A stretch of DNA of 64,000 nucleotides from Erythrobacter litoralis (GCF_001719165.1 NZ_CP017057.1:248001-312000), one strand, 5' to 3'. Shown: positions 1 through 9,372, counted from the first letter of the stretch. The notes: generated by a model from the sequence alone, not told the origin. Program-made: numbers and translations.

Positions 1-813
1 GTCATGCGCCCCTCGCTTCTTCCCGGCCTGCTGATGTCCGCGAAGCGCAATGCCGATCGCGGCGCGGCCTCGACCCGGCTGTTCGAACTGGGACGACGCT
101 ATTTCCGCAAAGACGATGGGACCAGCGATGAGCGAGCGACGCTCGGGGTTTTGCTGGCGGGAGAGAAGACCCCGCGCGGCTGGGGGACGGGCAAGGCCGA
201 GATGTTCGACGCCTTCGACGCCAAGGCCGCGGCGATTGCGCTGCTCGAGGCGGCGGGAGCGCCGACCGGCAATCTCATGGTGATGGGCCCCGATTCCCTT
301 GGGCCGGGCACGCAGTTCCATCCCGGCCAGTCGGCGACGCTCAGGCTCGGGCCGAAGAACGTGCTTGCCCGATTCGGCATGCTCCATCCGGCGACGCTCA
401 AGGCGTTCGATCTCGACGGGCCTGTCGCTGCGGTCGAACTGTTCCTCGATGCGATTCCGGCCAGGAAGGCCGCGAAAGGCCCGGTCAGCTTCGCGCGTCC
501 CAGCTTCACGCCGCCCGCTTTGCAACCGGTCATGCGAGATTTCGCCTTCCTCGTGCCCGAGCCGCTTGCGGCCGGCGATCTGCTTCGCGCGGTGCAGGGC
601 GCGGACAAGGCGAATATCATCGCCGCGCGGGTGTTCGACCTTTTCACCGGCATTCCGGGTAAGGAGGGGGGCGTGCCCGAGGGCATGAAATCACTCGCGA
701 TCGAGGTGACGCTCCAGCCGCAGGAAAAGAGCTACAAGGACGCCGAGATCAAGGCGATCGCCGACAAGGTCGTTGCTGCGGCGGCGAAGCTTGGGGCGGA
801 GCTGAGAGGCTAG
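1..813 (+). CDS. pheT: Phenylalanyl-tRNA synthetase beta subunit, C-terminal part (5' end outside window)
   Basis: This is the last 270 codons of the beta chain of the alpha2-beta2 enzyme that charges tRNA-Phe. The frame is open at base 1, so the ATG at base 4 is internal rather than a start. The visible part begins in the B5 / catalytic-like region (LLPGLLMSAKRNADRG, FELGRRYF). It ends with the anticodon-binding FDX-ACB domain over roughly the last 95 residues, marked by RPSFTPPALQPVMRDFAFLV and QEKSYKDAEI. pheS would be expected upstream. The reading is secure; only the truncation by the window edge limits it. Confidence 0.95.
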   Translation, partial: VMRPSLLPGLLMSAKRNADRGAASTRLFELGRRYFRKDDGTSDERATLGVLLAGEKTPRGWGTGKAEMFDAFDAKAAAIALLEAAGAPTGNLMVMGPDSLGPGTQFHPGQSATLRLGPKNVLARFGMLHPATLKAFDLDGPVAAVELFLDAIPARKAAKGPVSFARPSFTPPALQPVMRDFAFLVPEPLAAGDLLRAVQGADKANIIAARVFDLFTGIPGKEGGVPEGMKSLAIEVTLQPQEKSYKDAEIKAIADKVVAAAAKLGAELRG

Positions 814-822
814 GGCGCGCTT

Positions 823-1221
823 TCAGCGCTGGTCGTCCGCGTCCTCCTCGTTCTCGTCCGCGTCCTCAGCCAGCTGCTCTTTGAGTTCGGCCATCTGGCT
901 GCTCATCCGCTCGAACTGTTTCTGCTGCGCCTGCCGCTTGCGCATGTCGGCTTCGAGCTTGCGCTGGCGCTCGGCGAGGCGTTTTTCGTCGCGGGCGAGT
1001 TTCTGGCGCGCCTTGTCGAGATCCTTCTGTTCACTCCCGATCTGGCGGCGCAGCCTGTCGAGGTCACGCTCGCTCCTTTCGAGGCCGCGCTCCAGCTTTT
1101 CCATCTGTCTTTCCAGCCGTTCGAACTGGCGTTCGGCATCGCGCGCATCCTGCGCTGTGGCTGGAAATCCCAACCCCAGTGCTGCGAGAACCGCACCCGT
1201 GGTAACCAGGCCCTTGCGCAT
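823..1221 (-). CDS. Periplasmic coiled-coil protein of unknown function
   Basis: The product is about 132 residues. An N-terminal signal peptide (MRKGLVTTGAVLAALGLGFP, cut near ATAQ) is followed by an almost continuous charged heptad region rich in E, R, K and Q (for example RQFERLERQMEKLERGLERS). It ends in an acidic tail of D and E. This predicts an exported long coiled coil. The start at 1221 is chosen because the signal peptide begins there; the frame stays open far upstream, but that part is only the antisense of prfC. It lies between pheT and the divergent prfC. No catalytic motif is visible and the role is unknown. Confidence 0.7.
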   Translation of the reverse strand: MRKGLVTTGAVLAALGLGFPATAQDARDAERQFERLERQMEKLERGLERSERDLDRLRRQIGSEQKDLDKARQKLARDEKRLAERQRKLEADMRKRQAQQKQFERMSSQMAELKEQLAEDADENEEDADDQR

Positions 1222-1299
1222 CGCTTTGTCTCCCACCCTTGGCGTCCCCTGCCCCTTCGGCTGTGGACTAGGCGACCATAGCAGCTTATCGGCCCGGCG

Positions 1300-2838
1300 A
1301 TGACCGCAAACTCGCGCCGCACCTTCGCCATCATCTCGCACCCCGACGCGGGGAAAACGACGCTCACGGAAAAGCTGCTGCTGCAGGGCGGAGCGATCCA
1401 CCTTGCGGGCGAGGTGAAGGCGCGCGGACAGGCGCGGCGCGCCCGGTCGGACTGGATGAAGATAGAACAGCAGCGCGGCATCTCGGTCACGAGCTCGGTG
1501 ATGACCTTCGAGAAGGAATACGGGGGCGAGACAATCACCTTCAACCTGCTCGACACGCCGGGGCACGAGGATTTCTCCGAGGACACCTATCGCACCCTGA
1601 CCGCGGTCGACAGCGCGGTCATGGTGATCGACGCTGCCAAGGGGATTGAGCCGCAGACGAGGAAGCTGTTCGAGGTCTGCCGCTTGCGCTCGGTCCCGAT
1701 CATTACCTTCATCAACAAGGTCGACCGCGAAGGGCGCGACCCGTTCGAGACATTGGACGAGGTCGCCGACATGCTCGCGCTCGACGTAAGCCCGCAGAGC
1801 TGGCCGGTCGGCATGGGCGGGCAGTTCCAGGGCATTCTCGATTTCGCGAGCGGCACGGTATGCCGCCCGGAAGGCCCGTCCAAGGAATTCCTCGGCAAGC
1901 GCGACGAGAACCCCGATATTCCCGAAAACTTCGCCGAAGAGGCCGAACTCGCGCAGGTCGGCTATCCCGAATTCGACCCCGAGGCCTATCGCAACGGCGA
2001 CCTCACCCCGGTCTATTTCGGATCGGCGCTCAAGAGTTTCGGCGTCACCGAATTGATCGATGCGATCGCGGCACACGCCCCGCCGCCGCGTCCGCAACCG
2101 GCGGGCGAGGGCCATGTCGCGCCCGACCGCGACGAGGTCACGGGCTTCATCTTCAAGGTCCAGGCCAACATGGACCCCAATCACCGCGACCGCATCGCCT
2201 TCATGCGGCAGGTGTCAGGCACCTTCAAGCGCGGCATGAAGCTCACCCCTTCGGGCCTCGGCAAGCCGATCTCGGTCCATTCGCCGATCCTGTTCTTCGC
2301 ACAGGACCGGGAGCTTGCCGACACGGCCGAGGCGGGCGACATCATCGGCATTCCGAACCACGGCACGCTGCGGGTAGGCGATACTCTGAGCGAGAAGAAC
2401 GAGGTGCGCTTCACCGGCCTGCCGAACTTCGCGCCGGAAATCCTGCGCCGCGTGCAATTGAAGGATCCGACCAAGACCAAGCAGCTAAGGAAGGCGTTGG
2501 ACGACCTGTCCGAAGAGGGCGTGATCCAGGTGTTCTATCCCGAGATCGGCGCGAACCACATCATCGGTGTTGTCGGCCAGCTCCAGCTCGAGGTATTCGT
2601 CGACCGGCTCTCGGTCGAATACAAGGTCGAGGCCGCATTGGAGCCCGCCCCCTTCGCCACGGCGCGCTGGATAAAGGGGGATGCCAGGGCGCTCGCCGAT
2701 TTCGAGAGCTTCAACCGCCCCAATCTCGCCCGCGACCGCGACGGGGACCTCGTCTTCATGGCGAAGAGCCCGTGGGACGTGAATTACCAGGTCGAGAAGA
2801 ACCCAGAGCTGACCTTCTCCGCGACCAAGGAACGGTAA
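1300..2838 (+). CDS. prfC: Peptide chain release factor 3 (RF3)
   Basis: RF3 is a translational GTPase that removes RF1/RF2 from the ribosome after termination. The 512-residue product starts TANSRRTFAIISHPDAGKTT, with the P-loop HPDAGKTT. It then shows the switch region QQRGISVTSSVM, the G3 motif DTPGHEDF and the G4 motif NKVD. The domain II-III part follows, with VIQVFYPEIGANHIIGVVGQ near the C-terminus. Length is normal for the family (about 530). It is divergent from the coiled-coil gene on its left and appears monocistronic. A 7-bp hairpin (2827-2847) spans its stop codon but lacks a T tract. Confidence 0.96.
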   Translation: MTANSRRTFAIISHPDAGKTTLTEKLLLQGGAIHLAGEVKARGQARRARSDWMKIEQQRGISVTSSVMTFEKEYGGETITFNLLDTPGHEDFSEDTYRTLTAVDSAVMVIDAAKGIEPQTRKLFEVCRLRSVPIITFINKVDREGRDPFETLDEVADMLALDVSPQSWPVGMGGQFQGILDFASGTVCRPEGPSKEFLGKRDENPDIPENFAEEAELAQVGYPEFDPEAYRNGDLTPVYFGSALKSFGVTELIDAIAAHAPPPRPQPAGEGHVAPDRDEVTGFIFKVQANMDPNHRDRIAFMRQVSGTFKRGMKLTPSGLGKPISVHSPILFFAQDRELADTAEAGDIIGIPNHGTLRVGDTLSEKNEVRFTGLPNFAPEILRRVQLKDPTKTKQLRKALDDLSEEGVIQVFYPEIGANHIIGVVGQLQLEVFVDRLSVEYKVEAALEPAPFATARWIKGDARALADFESFNRPNLARDRDGDLVFMAKSPWDVNYQVEKNPELTFSATKER

Positions 2839-2889
2839 CGGTTCCTTCCCGATGTTGCGGGACGCGCGCATTCGCGGCATGGCGGCGGC

Positions 2890-3774
2890 ATGAACGGATC
2901 GGGACCCACTTCGCAAACCTTCATCTCGCAGCGCCTCCGCCTCAATTACGAGGATTGGGGGACCGGCGGGCGCGGCGACAAGCCTACGCTGGTGCTCGTC
3001 CATGGCGGTCGCGACCATGCGAGAAGCTGGGACTGGACGGCCGAGGCGCTGTGCCCCGATTACCGCGTCGTGGCGATGGATCATCGCGGGCATGGCGACA
3101 GCGACTGGGTTTCGGACGGGAACTATTCGGCCGGCGACATGGTCTACGACCTCGCCCAGCTGATCCACCAGCTTGGCGTCGGCCCGGTCGCCATCGTGTC
3201 GCATTCGATGGGTGGCAATGTCGCGCTGCGCTATGCCGGCACCTTCCCCGACATGGTCACGAAACTGGTCGCGATCGAGGGTCTGGGACCCTCGCCCGAA
3301 TGGCGCGACAAGCAGCGTGCGACACCCTATCCCGAACGGCTCGCCGAATTGATCGGCAAGAAGCGCGCGGCGGCCGGGCGGATCCCGCGCCGTTACGACA
3401 GCATCGAAACCGCCTTTGCCCGGATGATCGAGGAGAACTCTTATCTCACCGAGGAACAGGCGCGGCATCTGACGATCCACGGGGTCAATCGCAACGAGGA
3501 CGGGACCTACAGCTGGAAATTCGATCCTCACCTCAATGTCTGGCCGATCGAGGACCTTGCCGACGAATTCCTCGAGCAGACCTGGGCGGCGATCCGTTGT
3601 CCGACGCTGCTGCTCTACGGCGCCGACAGCTGGGCCTCGAATCCCGAGAAGGACGGGCGGATCGCGCATTTCAACACCGCGCAGGTGATCGAATTCGAAA
3701 AGGCGGGCCACTGGCTCCACCACGACCAGTTCGACCGCTTCGTCGCCACGGTGCACGACTTCCTCAAGGACTAG
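2890..3774 (+). CDS. Alpha/beta hydrolase
   Basis: This 294-residue alpha/beta-hydrolase-fold enzyme has the oxyanion HGG region (LVLVHGGRDHARSWDW), the strand-turn DHRGHGDSDW and the nucleophile elbow SHSMGG (Ser in G-x-S-x-G-like context). A late acidic residue sits in the LLLYGADSW region, and the catalytic His lies in KAGHWLHHDQF. The set of motifs resembles the epoxide hydrolase / lactonase-like group, but the substrate cannot be read from sequence. No signal peptide is seen, so it is probably cytoplasmic. The PPOX-like gene follows 11 bp downstream, suggesting co-transcription. Confidence 0.85.
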   Translation: MNGSGPTSQTFISQRLRLNYEDWGTGGRGDKPTLVLVHGGRDHARSWDWTAEALCPDYRVVAMDHRGHGDSDWVSDGNYSAGDMVYDLAQLIHQLGVGPVAIVSHSMGGNVALRYAGTFPDMVTKLVAIEGLGPSPEWRDKQRATPYPERLAELIGKKRAAAGRIPRRYDSIETAFARMIEENSYLTEEQARHLTIHGVNRNEDGTYSWKFDPHLNVWPIEDLADEFLEQTWAAIRCPTLLLYGADSWASNPEKDGRIAHFNTAQVIEFEKAGHWLHHDQFDRFVATVHDFLKD

Positions 3775-3785
3775 GAGAGAGGATC

Positions 3786-4355
3786 ATGGCCGATTTCTTC
3801 GATGCGCTCGAATCCAAGCATGTCGCCATGATCGAGAAGCAACCGGTCTTCTTCGTAGCGACAGCGGCAGCGAACGGGCGAATCAATCTCAGCCCGAAGG
3901 GATACGATGCGTTCCGGGTTCTTTCGCCCGAGCGGGTCGCCTACCTGGACCTCGGCGGGTCTGGCAACGAGACGCACGCGCATCTCGTCGCCGATCAGGA
4001 GGATGCCGGACGGATCACGGTGATGTTCTGCAATTTCGAACAACCCGCGCTGATCCTGCGGATCTATGGCCGGGGTGTCCCGATCCTGCCGCAAGACGAG
4101 GGATGGCACGAACTGGCGAGCCATTTCACCCTTATGCCGGGCACACGGCAGATTTTCGATATCGCGGTCGATACCGTGCAGACGAGCTGCGGTTGGGGTG
4201 TTCCCTTCATGACGCTTGAGGGCGAACGCGACACGCTCAAGAAAGCGCATCGCCAGGCTGATCCCGAAAAATGGACCGCCAAGACCGCCGGTCGAACGAC
4301 CAGCATCGACGGCCTGCCGACCCGTGCGACCGATCGTTTCATCGCGGGCGATTAA
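3786..4355 (+). CDS. Pyridoxamine 5'-phosphate oxidase-like (FMN-binding split-barrel) protein
   Basis: The product is 189 residues. The N-terminal FMN-binding split barrel is recognisable from VFFVATAAANGRINLSPKGY, VLSPERVAYLDLGGSGNET and GRITVMFCNFE, typical of the general-stress / PPOX group rather than true PdxH. It probably binds FMN or F420-like flavin; the substrate is unknown. The ATG at 3786 has a purine-rich AGGAGAGGATC just upstream and starts 11 bp after the hydrolase stop, so the two are probably one transcript. Confidence 0.8.
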   Translation: MADFFDALESKHVAMIEKQPVFFVATAAANGRINLSPKGYDAFRVLSPERVAYLDLGGSGNETHAHLVADQEDAGRITVMFCNFEQPALILRIYGRGVPILPQDEGWHELASHFTLMPGTRQIFDIAVDTVQTSCGWGVPFMTLEGERDTLKKAHRQADPEKWTAKTAGRTTSIDGLPTRATDRFIAGD

Positions 4356-4509
4356 CGGCGACATTATCGTTCCACGCGCCGGACTCCTGCGCAAATATCC
4401 GCCGAACCTTGCCCAAAATATGACCAGCAGGTTAAAATTTGTGCAGCTGCGTTGCTGCGCCTGCGAAGGACTTATGCGGATTCCCGCGATTTGTTCGCCG
4501 AAAACGAAT

Positions 4510-4525
4510 TGGCACGGCTTTTGCT
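4510..4525 (+). promoter_or_regulatory. Sigma-54 promoter of glnK-amtB
   Basis: TGGCACG-gctt-TTGCT matches the -24/-12 consensus completely. The GG is at 4511-4512 and the GC at 4523-4524, with the required 10-bp spacing. Predicted transcription starts near 4536, about 36 bp before the glnK ATG. In proteobacteria glnK-amtB is classically NtrC/sigma-54 driven under nitrogen limitation. I see no convincing NtrC dyad upstream; TGCAGCTGCGTTGCTGCGCC near 4442 is only loosely palindromic. Confidence 0.88.
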
Positions 4526-4538
4526 GAACAACCCATGA

Positions 4539-4910
<372 letters not shown>

Positions 4911-4924
4911 CAGGGGGGCAGACG

Positions 4925-6244
4925 ATGACTCGCATTTACAAGACTTTCGCCGCCGCCGCGCTCGCTTTCGCCGCGAGCCAGCCGGCCCTGGCTGCCGTTC
5001 CGGCGGTTCCGAACCCGGGCAACAATGCATGGATGATGACCGCGACGCTGCTGGTCCTGCTGATGATCCTGCCCGGCCTCGCGCTGTTCTATGGCGGGCT
5101 CACGCGGCAGAAGAACATGCTTTCGACCATGACGCAGATCGGTGCGACGGCCTCGCTCGCGATGATCATCTGGGTGATGTGGGGCTACAGCCTCGCATTC
5201 GGCGACACCGTCTACGAAGGCACGCTCGGCCTGTTCATCAGCGGGGGGAGCTATTTCCTCGCGGGAACGGATGCCTCGAGCACGGCGGCGACCTTCACCG
5301 AAGAGGTGATCAGCAAGTACGTCTTCATCAGCTTCCAGATGACCTTCGCCGCGATCACCGCCGCGCTGATCCTCGGCGCGACGGCGGAGCGGATGAAGTT
5401 TTCCGCCGTGATGATGTTCGTGCCGATCTGGCTGACCATTGTTTATTTCCCGATCGCGCACATGGTCTGGGCCGGGGGCGGCCTCCTGTTCGAGGACGGC
5501 GCGCTCGATTTCGCGGGCGGCACGGTGGTGCATATCAACGCGGGCGTCTCGGGCCTCGTCCTCGCCTATCTTCTCGGCAAGCGTCGGGGCTGGCCGGCAG
5601 AACCGATGCCGCCGCACAGCCTGACGCTGACCATGGTCGGCACGGGGCTGCTGTGGGTGGGCTGGTTCGGCTTCAACGCTGGTTCGGCCCTCGAAGCGGA
5701 CGGTTCGGCGGGTCTCGCGATGATCAACACCTTCGTCGCGACCGCGGCAGGGGCGCTCGCCTGGATGGTGATCGAGCGGGCCGCGGGCCACAAGGGTTCG
5801 GCGCTGGGCTTCTGCTCGGGCGTGATCGCCGGCCTCGTCGCGGTGACCCCGGCGGCTGGCAATAGCGGGCCGTTCGGTGCGATCCTGCTCGGCATCGTGT
5901 CCTCGGGCGTGTGCTACGTCTTCGTCGCGAGCGTGAAGGCCAGGCTGGGCTATGACGACGCGCTCGACGCTTTCGGCATCCACGGTGTCGGCGGGATCGT
6001 CGGGGCGATCGGCACCGCCATCGTCTACCAGCCCTTCCTCGGCGGCCCCGGCGACGGCTCGACCCCGCTCGGCGCGCAGCTCTGGGTGCAGGTCTTCAGC
6101 GTCCTAGTCACCATCGCCTGGGCCGGGATCGGCACTGTCATTGCGGGCTTCGCGGTCAAGGCGACCATCGGCCTGAGGGTTTCCGAAGAACACGAGGTCG
6201 ACGGCCTCGACATCACCGAACACGGCGAGCGCGCCTACAACTAG
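4925..6244 (+). CDS. amtB: Ammonium transporter
   Basis: This is an inner-membrane ammonium channel of about 439 residues. An N-terminal signal-like segment (YKTFAAAALAFAASQPALAA) is followed by eleven predicted membrane spans. The pore histidines are seen in GGTVVHINAGVSG and in FGIHGVGGIVGAI. The start chosen is ATG 4925, with AGGGGGG at 4912. A GTG at 4907 overlapping the glnK stop is possible but has no better ribosome site. It is co-transcribed with glnK, whose product gates it. The tail REEHEVDGLDITEHGERAYN-type C-terminus (here SEEHEVDGLDITEHGERAYN) is typical of the family. Confidence 0.95.
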   Translation: MTRIYKTFAAAALAFAASQPALAAVPAVPNPGNNAWMMTATLLVLLMILPGLALFYGGLTRQKNMLSTMTQIGATASLAMIIWVMWGYSLAFGDTVYEGTLGLFISGGSYFLAGTDASSTAATFTEEVISKYVFISFQMTFAAITAALILGATAERMKFSAVMMFVPIWLTIVYFPIAHMVWAGGGLLFEDGALDFAGGTVVHINAGVSGLVLAYLLGKRRGWPAEPMPPHSLTLTMVGTGLLWVGWFGFNAGSALEADGSAGLAMINTFVATAAGALAWMVIERAAGHKGSALGFCSGVIAGLVAVTPAAGNSGPFGAILLGIVSSGVCYVFVASVKARLGYDDALDAFGIHGVGGIVGAIGTAIVYQPFLGGPGDGSTPLGAQLWVQVFSVLVTIAWAGIGTVIAGFAVKATIGLRVSEEHEVDGLDITEHGERAYN

Positions 6245-6331
6245 GCACGGCGCTCCACCAGCTTGGCGGGGGAGGTCTCTCTCCTCTCTCCCTCCCCCGC
6301 CTACCCTCGTTCCTCCTGCGAACGAACGACT

Positions 6332-6373
6332 GAAAAGGGCCGGAAGCGGATCACCGCTTCCGGCCCTCTTTTC
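6332..6373. terminator. Bidirectional rho-independent terminator
   Basis: A 13-bp perfect GC-rich stem (GGGCCGGAAGCGG / CCGCTTCCGGCCC) with the 4-base loop ATCA is flanked by GAAAA on the left and TCTTTTC on the right. It can stop both amtB (+) and the convergent GMC oxidoreductase gene (-). Confidence 0.9.
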
Positions 6374-6391
6374 ATCCCGCGAAGGAAGGTG

Positions 6392-7981
6392 TCAGGCGGC
6401 TTCGGCGGCCTTGATGAAATCGGCGCAGCGCTCGCCGATCACGATCGAGGGCGCATTGGTGTTGCCGCTGACGATCTTCGGCATGATGCTGGCATCGGCG
6501 ATCCACAGCCCGTCGAGCCCGTTGAGCTTGAGCGTCGGGTCGACCACCGCATCGGCGTCCGAACCCATCCGGCAGGTGCCGACCGGATGATAGACCGTGT
6601 CCGCGCGGTCGCGGATCAGCGCGTCAAGCGCCGCGTCGTCTTCCAAATCGATCGGGTGCCGATCGCGCGGCCCGTAATCGGTCAGCGGCGGAGCCTCGGC
6701 GATGCGGTGCGAGAGGCGAACACCGGCGCGCAGGACAGCCATGTCGCGCTCGTCGTCGAGGAAATTGGGATCGATGACGGGCGCCGCGGCGCTGTCCTTC
6801 GACCCCAGCCGAACCGTGCCGCGGCTTTCGGGCCGCAGCACGCAGGCATGGAGCGAAAAGCCGTGCTCCTTCACCTTTTCGCGCCCGTGATCCTCGAGCA
6901 CGGCGGGGACGAAATGCCATTGCACATCCGGCGCGGGGCTGTCCGGCATCACGGTCCAGAATCCGCCCGCCTCGGCATAGCAGGTCGTCATCGCCCCGGT
7001 GCGCTTGCGGCGATGCTCCACCATTGCGCCGAGCATCTTGAGTGTTCCCTTGAGGCTGCCGCCGAGCGGCACGTCGCTTTGTGTCTCCCAGCCGGAGACA
7101 TAGTCGATATGATCCTGCAGGTTGGCGCCGACTGCGGATCGGTCAAGCACGACTTCGATTCCATGCTGTTTCAGGTGCTCGGCCGGGCCGATCCCCGACA
7201 GCATCAGGATCTGCGGCGAATTGAACGCCCCGGCCGACAGGATCACCCCGCGCCGCGCATAGAGCATTTCGGACCGCCCGCCTCGCCGCACGCGCACCCC
7301 GGTGACGCGCCCGCCCTCGATCTCGAGCTTGTCGACCAGGGTGTTGGTACGCACCGCAAAATTGCCCTGGTGGCGGATCGGCTCGACATAGCCACGCGCC
7401 GCCGACCAGCGTTCGCCCTTGCGCTGGGTGGTCTGGTAGAGGCCGAAGCCTTCCTGCCGTTCGCCGTTGAAATCGTCGTTCGTGCGCAATTGCAATGCGG
7501 CGGCGCTTTCGACGAAGGCCTCGGAAGTGGGGTTGGGCGAGACCTGATCGGACACGAACAGCGGCCCCCCCGCACCGTGATAGGCATCCTCGCCGCGCTC
7601 GTTCGATTCGGATCGCCGGAAATAGGGCAGGACATCGTCATAGGCCCAGCCGGTGCAGCCCATCCCGGCCCAATTGTCGTAATCCCACCTGTTGCCACGG
7701 ATATAGACCATCGCGTTGATCGCCGAGGAGCCGCCGAGCCCCTTGCCGCGAGGCTGGTAGCCGATCCGGCCGTTCAATCCCTTCTGCGGGACGGTTTCGT
7801 AGCGATAATTCGACGCCTGCGGGATGAAGGGCATGAAGCCCGGCGTCTTGACGAAGATGTTGTCGTTGCGCCCGCCCGCCTCGAGCAGGCACACGCGGCG
7901 CGTTCCGTCGACGGCAAGGCGTCCGGCAACCGCGCTGCCGCCGCTCCCACCGCCGATGACGATGTAATCGAAAGTCTCCAT
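6392..7981 (-). CDS. GMC-family oxidoreductase (choline dehydrogenase-like)
   Basis: This 529-residue FAD-dependent alcohol oxidoreductase carries the N-terminal Rossmann motif VIGGGSGGSAVAGRL. The GMC signature GKGLGGSSAINAMVYIRGN follows. The C-terminal active-site block has YHPVGTCRMG (catalytic His) and IVSGNTNAPSIVIGE (partner Asn). It is closest in layout to choline or PEG/alcohol dehydrogenases, but the substrate is not determined. The start at 7981 (METFDYIVIGGG) is chosen because AGGAGAGAAC precedes it and the dinucleotide fold begins at once; an upstream in-frame ATG would add 16 unlikely residues. The desaturase-like gene lies just upstream on the same strand. Confidence 0.9.
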   Translation of the reverse strand: METFDYIVIGGGSGGSAVAGRLAVDGTRRVCLLEAGGRNDNIFVKTPGFMPFIPQASNYRYETVPQKGLNGRIGYQPRGKGLGGSSAINAMVYIRGNRWDYDNWAGMGCTGWAYDDVLPYFRRSESNERGEDAYHGAGGPLFVSDQVSPNPTSEAFVESAAALQLRTNDDFNGERQEGFGLYQTTQRKGERWSAARGYVEPIRHQGNFAVRTNTLVDKLEIEGGRVTGVRVRRGGRSEMLYARRGVILSAGAFNSPQILMLSGIGPAEHLKQHGIEVVLDRSAVGANLQDHIDYVSGWETQSDVPLGGSLKGTLKMLGAMVEHRRKRTGAMTTCYAEAGGFWTVMPDSPAPDVQWHFVPAVLEDHGREKVKEHGFSLHACVLRPESRGTVRLGSKDSAAAPVIDPNFLDDERDMAVLRAGVRLSHRIAEAPPLTDYGPRDRHPIDLEDDAALDALIRDRADTVYHPVGTCRMGSDADAVVDPTLKLNGLDGLWIADASIMPKIVSGNTNAPSIVIGERCADFIKAAEAA

Positions 7982-8003
7982 GTTCTCTCCTCTGGGGAGA
8001 AAG

Positions 8004-8963
8004 CTAGGCGGCTTCGCCGTGCTCCGCAATCGGGTTTCGGTTCGCTACTGGTTCGGCGGTGCGGCTGTCCTGTCCTGTCCGCGCGCGCCAGCTCTCGCGG
8101 ATCATGTCCGAAGTCTCGCGGGTGCCGTCATGGCTCCAGCCGGGTTCGCGCAGGAGATAGGAAAGCTTGTGCTTCCATGGCGCTCGGACGATGTCGCCGA
8201 TCATCCCGATCCATTCGTGGAACACCGCCCACAGCAGGTTGAAGCTGCCCAGCTGCCTGATGATGCCATACCGGATCGGCTCGTCGTCGCGCTCGGGCTC
8301 GAAGGTGCCGAACAGCTTGTCCCAGACGATGAAGACGCCGGCGTAATTGCGGTCGAGATAGCGCGGATTGGTCGCGTGGTGGACCCGGTGGTGCGAGGGC
8401 GTGTTCATGACCGCTTCGAACCAGCGCGGCATCCTGCGGATCGCCTCGGTGTGAATCCAGAACTGGTAGACGAGGTTGAAGCCCGCGCAGATCGCGATCA
8501 TCGCCGGGTGGAAACCAAGCAGCACCAGCGGAAGCGCGAACACGAAGCCGAAGGTGAATGCCCCGGTCCAGCTCTGCCGCAAGGCGGTCGAGAGGTTGTA
8601 GTGCTGGCTCGAATGGTGGTTCACATGGCTCGCCCACATCCAGCGGATACGGTGGCCTGCGCGGTGGACCCAGTAATACTTGAGATCGTCGAGCACGAAG
8701 CAGAGCGGCCATGCCCACCACAAGGCCCACCATTCATCGCCGAAATCAAGGATGCGATATTCGTAGGCCTCGATGAAGACGTAGAGCGCAAAACCGCCCA
8801 GCAGCGCTCCGGCCACGGTCGATCCCAGCCCGAAGGTGAGGCTCAGCAGCGTGTCCTTCGGCTCATAGGCGTCCGGCCGCTTGAACCGCGCCCAGATCAT
8901 CTCGGCGAGGACCGCGATCACGAAGAGCGGCACGGCATATTGGGTGGGCGAGAATTCGGGCAT
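8004..8963 (-). CDS. Sterol desaturase / fatty acid hydroxylase family membrane protein
   Basis: The 319-residue integral membrane protein has the di-iron histidine clusters of the family: HRAGH, HVNHH and, after the last spans, HHRVHH. At least four hydrophobic segments are seen, starting with YAVPLFVIAVLAEMIWA. Such enzymes hydroxylate or desaturate lipids at the inner membrane; the substrate (carotenoid, sterol-like or fatty acid) cannot be assigned. It sits 1 bp after the stop of the upstream membrane protein gene and 22 bp before the GMC gene, so all three probably form one leftward operon. Confidence 0.9.
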   Translation of the reverse strand: MPEFSPTQYAVPLFVIAVLAEMIWARFKRPDAYEPKDTLLSLTFGLGSTVAGALLGGFALYVFIEAYEYRILDFGDEWWALWWAWPLCFVLDDLKYYWVHRAGHRIRWMWASHVNHHSSQHYNLSTALRQSWTGAFTFGFVFALPLVLLGFHPAMIAICAGFNLVYQFWIHTEAIRRMPRWFEAVMNTPSHHRVHHATNPRYLDRNYAGVFIVWDKLFGTFEPERDDEPIRYGIIRQLGSFNLLWAVFHEWIGMIGDIVRAPWKHKLSYLLREPGWSHDGTRETSDMIRESWRARTGQDSRTAEPVANRNPIAEHGEAA

Positions 8964-8964
8964 G

Positions 8965-9372
8965 TCAGGCAGGGCCTATAGCATCGATCCGCGCCTGCCA
9001 GGAAGCCGGATCGTCGAGTGCGAGCAGGACCTTGCCAAAGCGTTTCTCCCCGCAATCGACCTCGAGCGCATCGCCGTGGCGGCGGACGCGGGCCAGCGGG
9101 GTGAGGATGCGACCGGCGAAGCGGTTGCCATGGCGCTTGATGAGCATGATCCGCCCCAGCGCGTCGCGGGCGAGAGCTGCGGCTCCGTCCCGGGCAGCCG
9201 CGGATTCGATCGCCTCGAACCCGTCGACCACCTCGCCCGCGGCGCGCCGCACGTCCCCGTCGCTCGCGAGCTTCGATGCGCCGCCGAGCTTCAGCAGCGC
9301 CGCCAGCCCGGCCAGCACGAGGATGGCGACGAGCGAACCCAGGGTCTGGAGCAGGAGCGGGTGAATATCCAT
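8965..9372 (-). CDS. Small membrane-anchored protein of unknown function
   Basis: The product is about 135 residues: one N-terminal membrane span (LLQTLGSLVAILVLAGLAAL) and a soluble domain with KRHGNRFAGRILTPLARVR followed by a short beta-rich segment. The start at 9372 gives the hydrophobic segment its natural position near the N-terminus; the frame is open further upstream but is Arg/Ser-rich and unlikely. The stop abuts the start of the desaturase-like gene, so translational coupling is likely. No family was recognised. Confidence 0.65.
   Translation of the reverse strand: MDIHPLLLQTLGSLVAILVLAGLAALLKLGGASKLASDGDVRRAAGEVVDGFEAIESAAARDGAAALARDALGRIMLIKRHGNRFAGRILTPLARVRRHGDALEVDCGEKRFGKVLLALDDPASWQARIDAIGPA

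Noticed and set aside
823..2184. Long leftward open frame covering the coiled-coil gene and the antisense of prfC
   Set aside because: Only the last 132 codons have a signal peptide and coding features; the rest mirrors prfC codons, a common effect of high GC.
2827..2847. Hairpin AAGGAAC/GTTCCTT over the prfC stop
   Set aside because: A 7-bp stem with no T tract; not enough to call a terminator or attenuator.
1860..4355. 831-codon rightward open frame across prfC, hydrolase and PPOX-like genes
   Set aside because: It is Arg/Pro-rich out-of-frame translation of prfC and the hydrolase; only its last part (3786-4355) is a real gene in that frame.
4435..4470. Possible NtrC site upstream of glnK
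   Set aside because: The TGCAGC/GCTGCG pattern is only loosely palindromic and does not match the NtrC consensus well.
6263..8242. 659-codon rightward open frame opposite the GMC oxidoreductase
   Set aside because: Antisense shadow; the minus strand has all GMC motifs.
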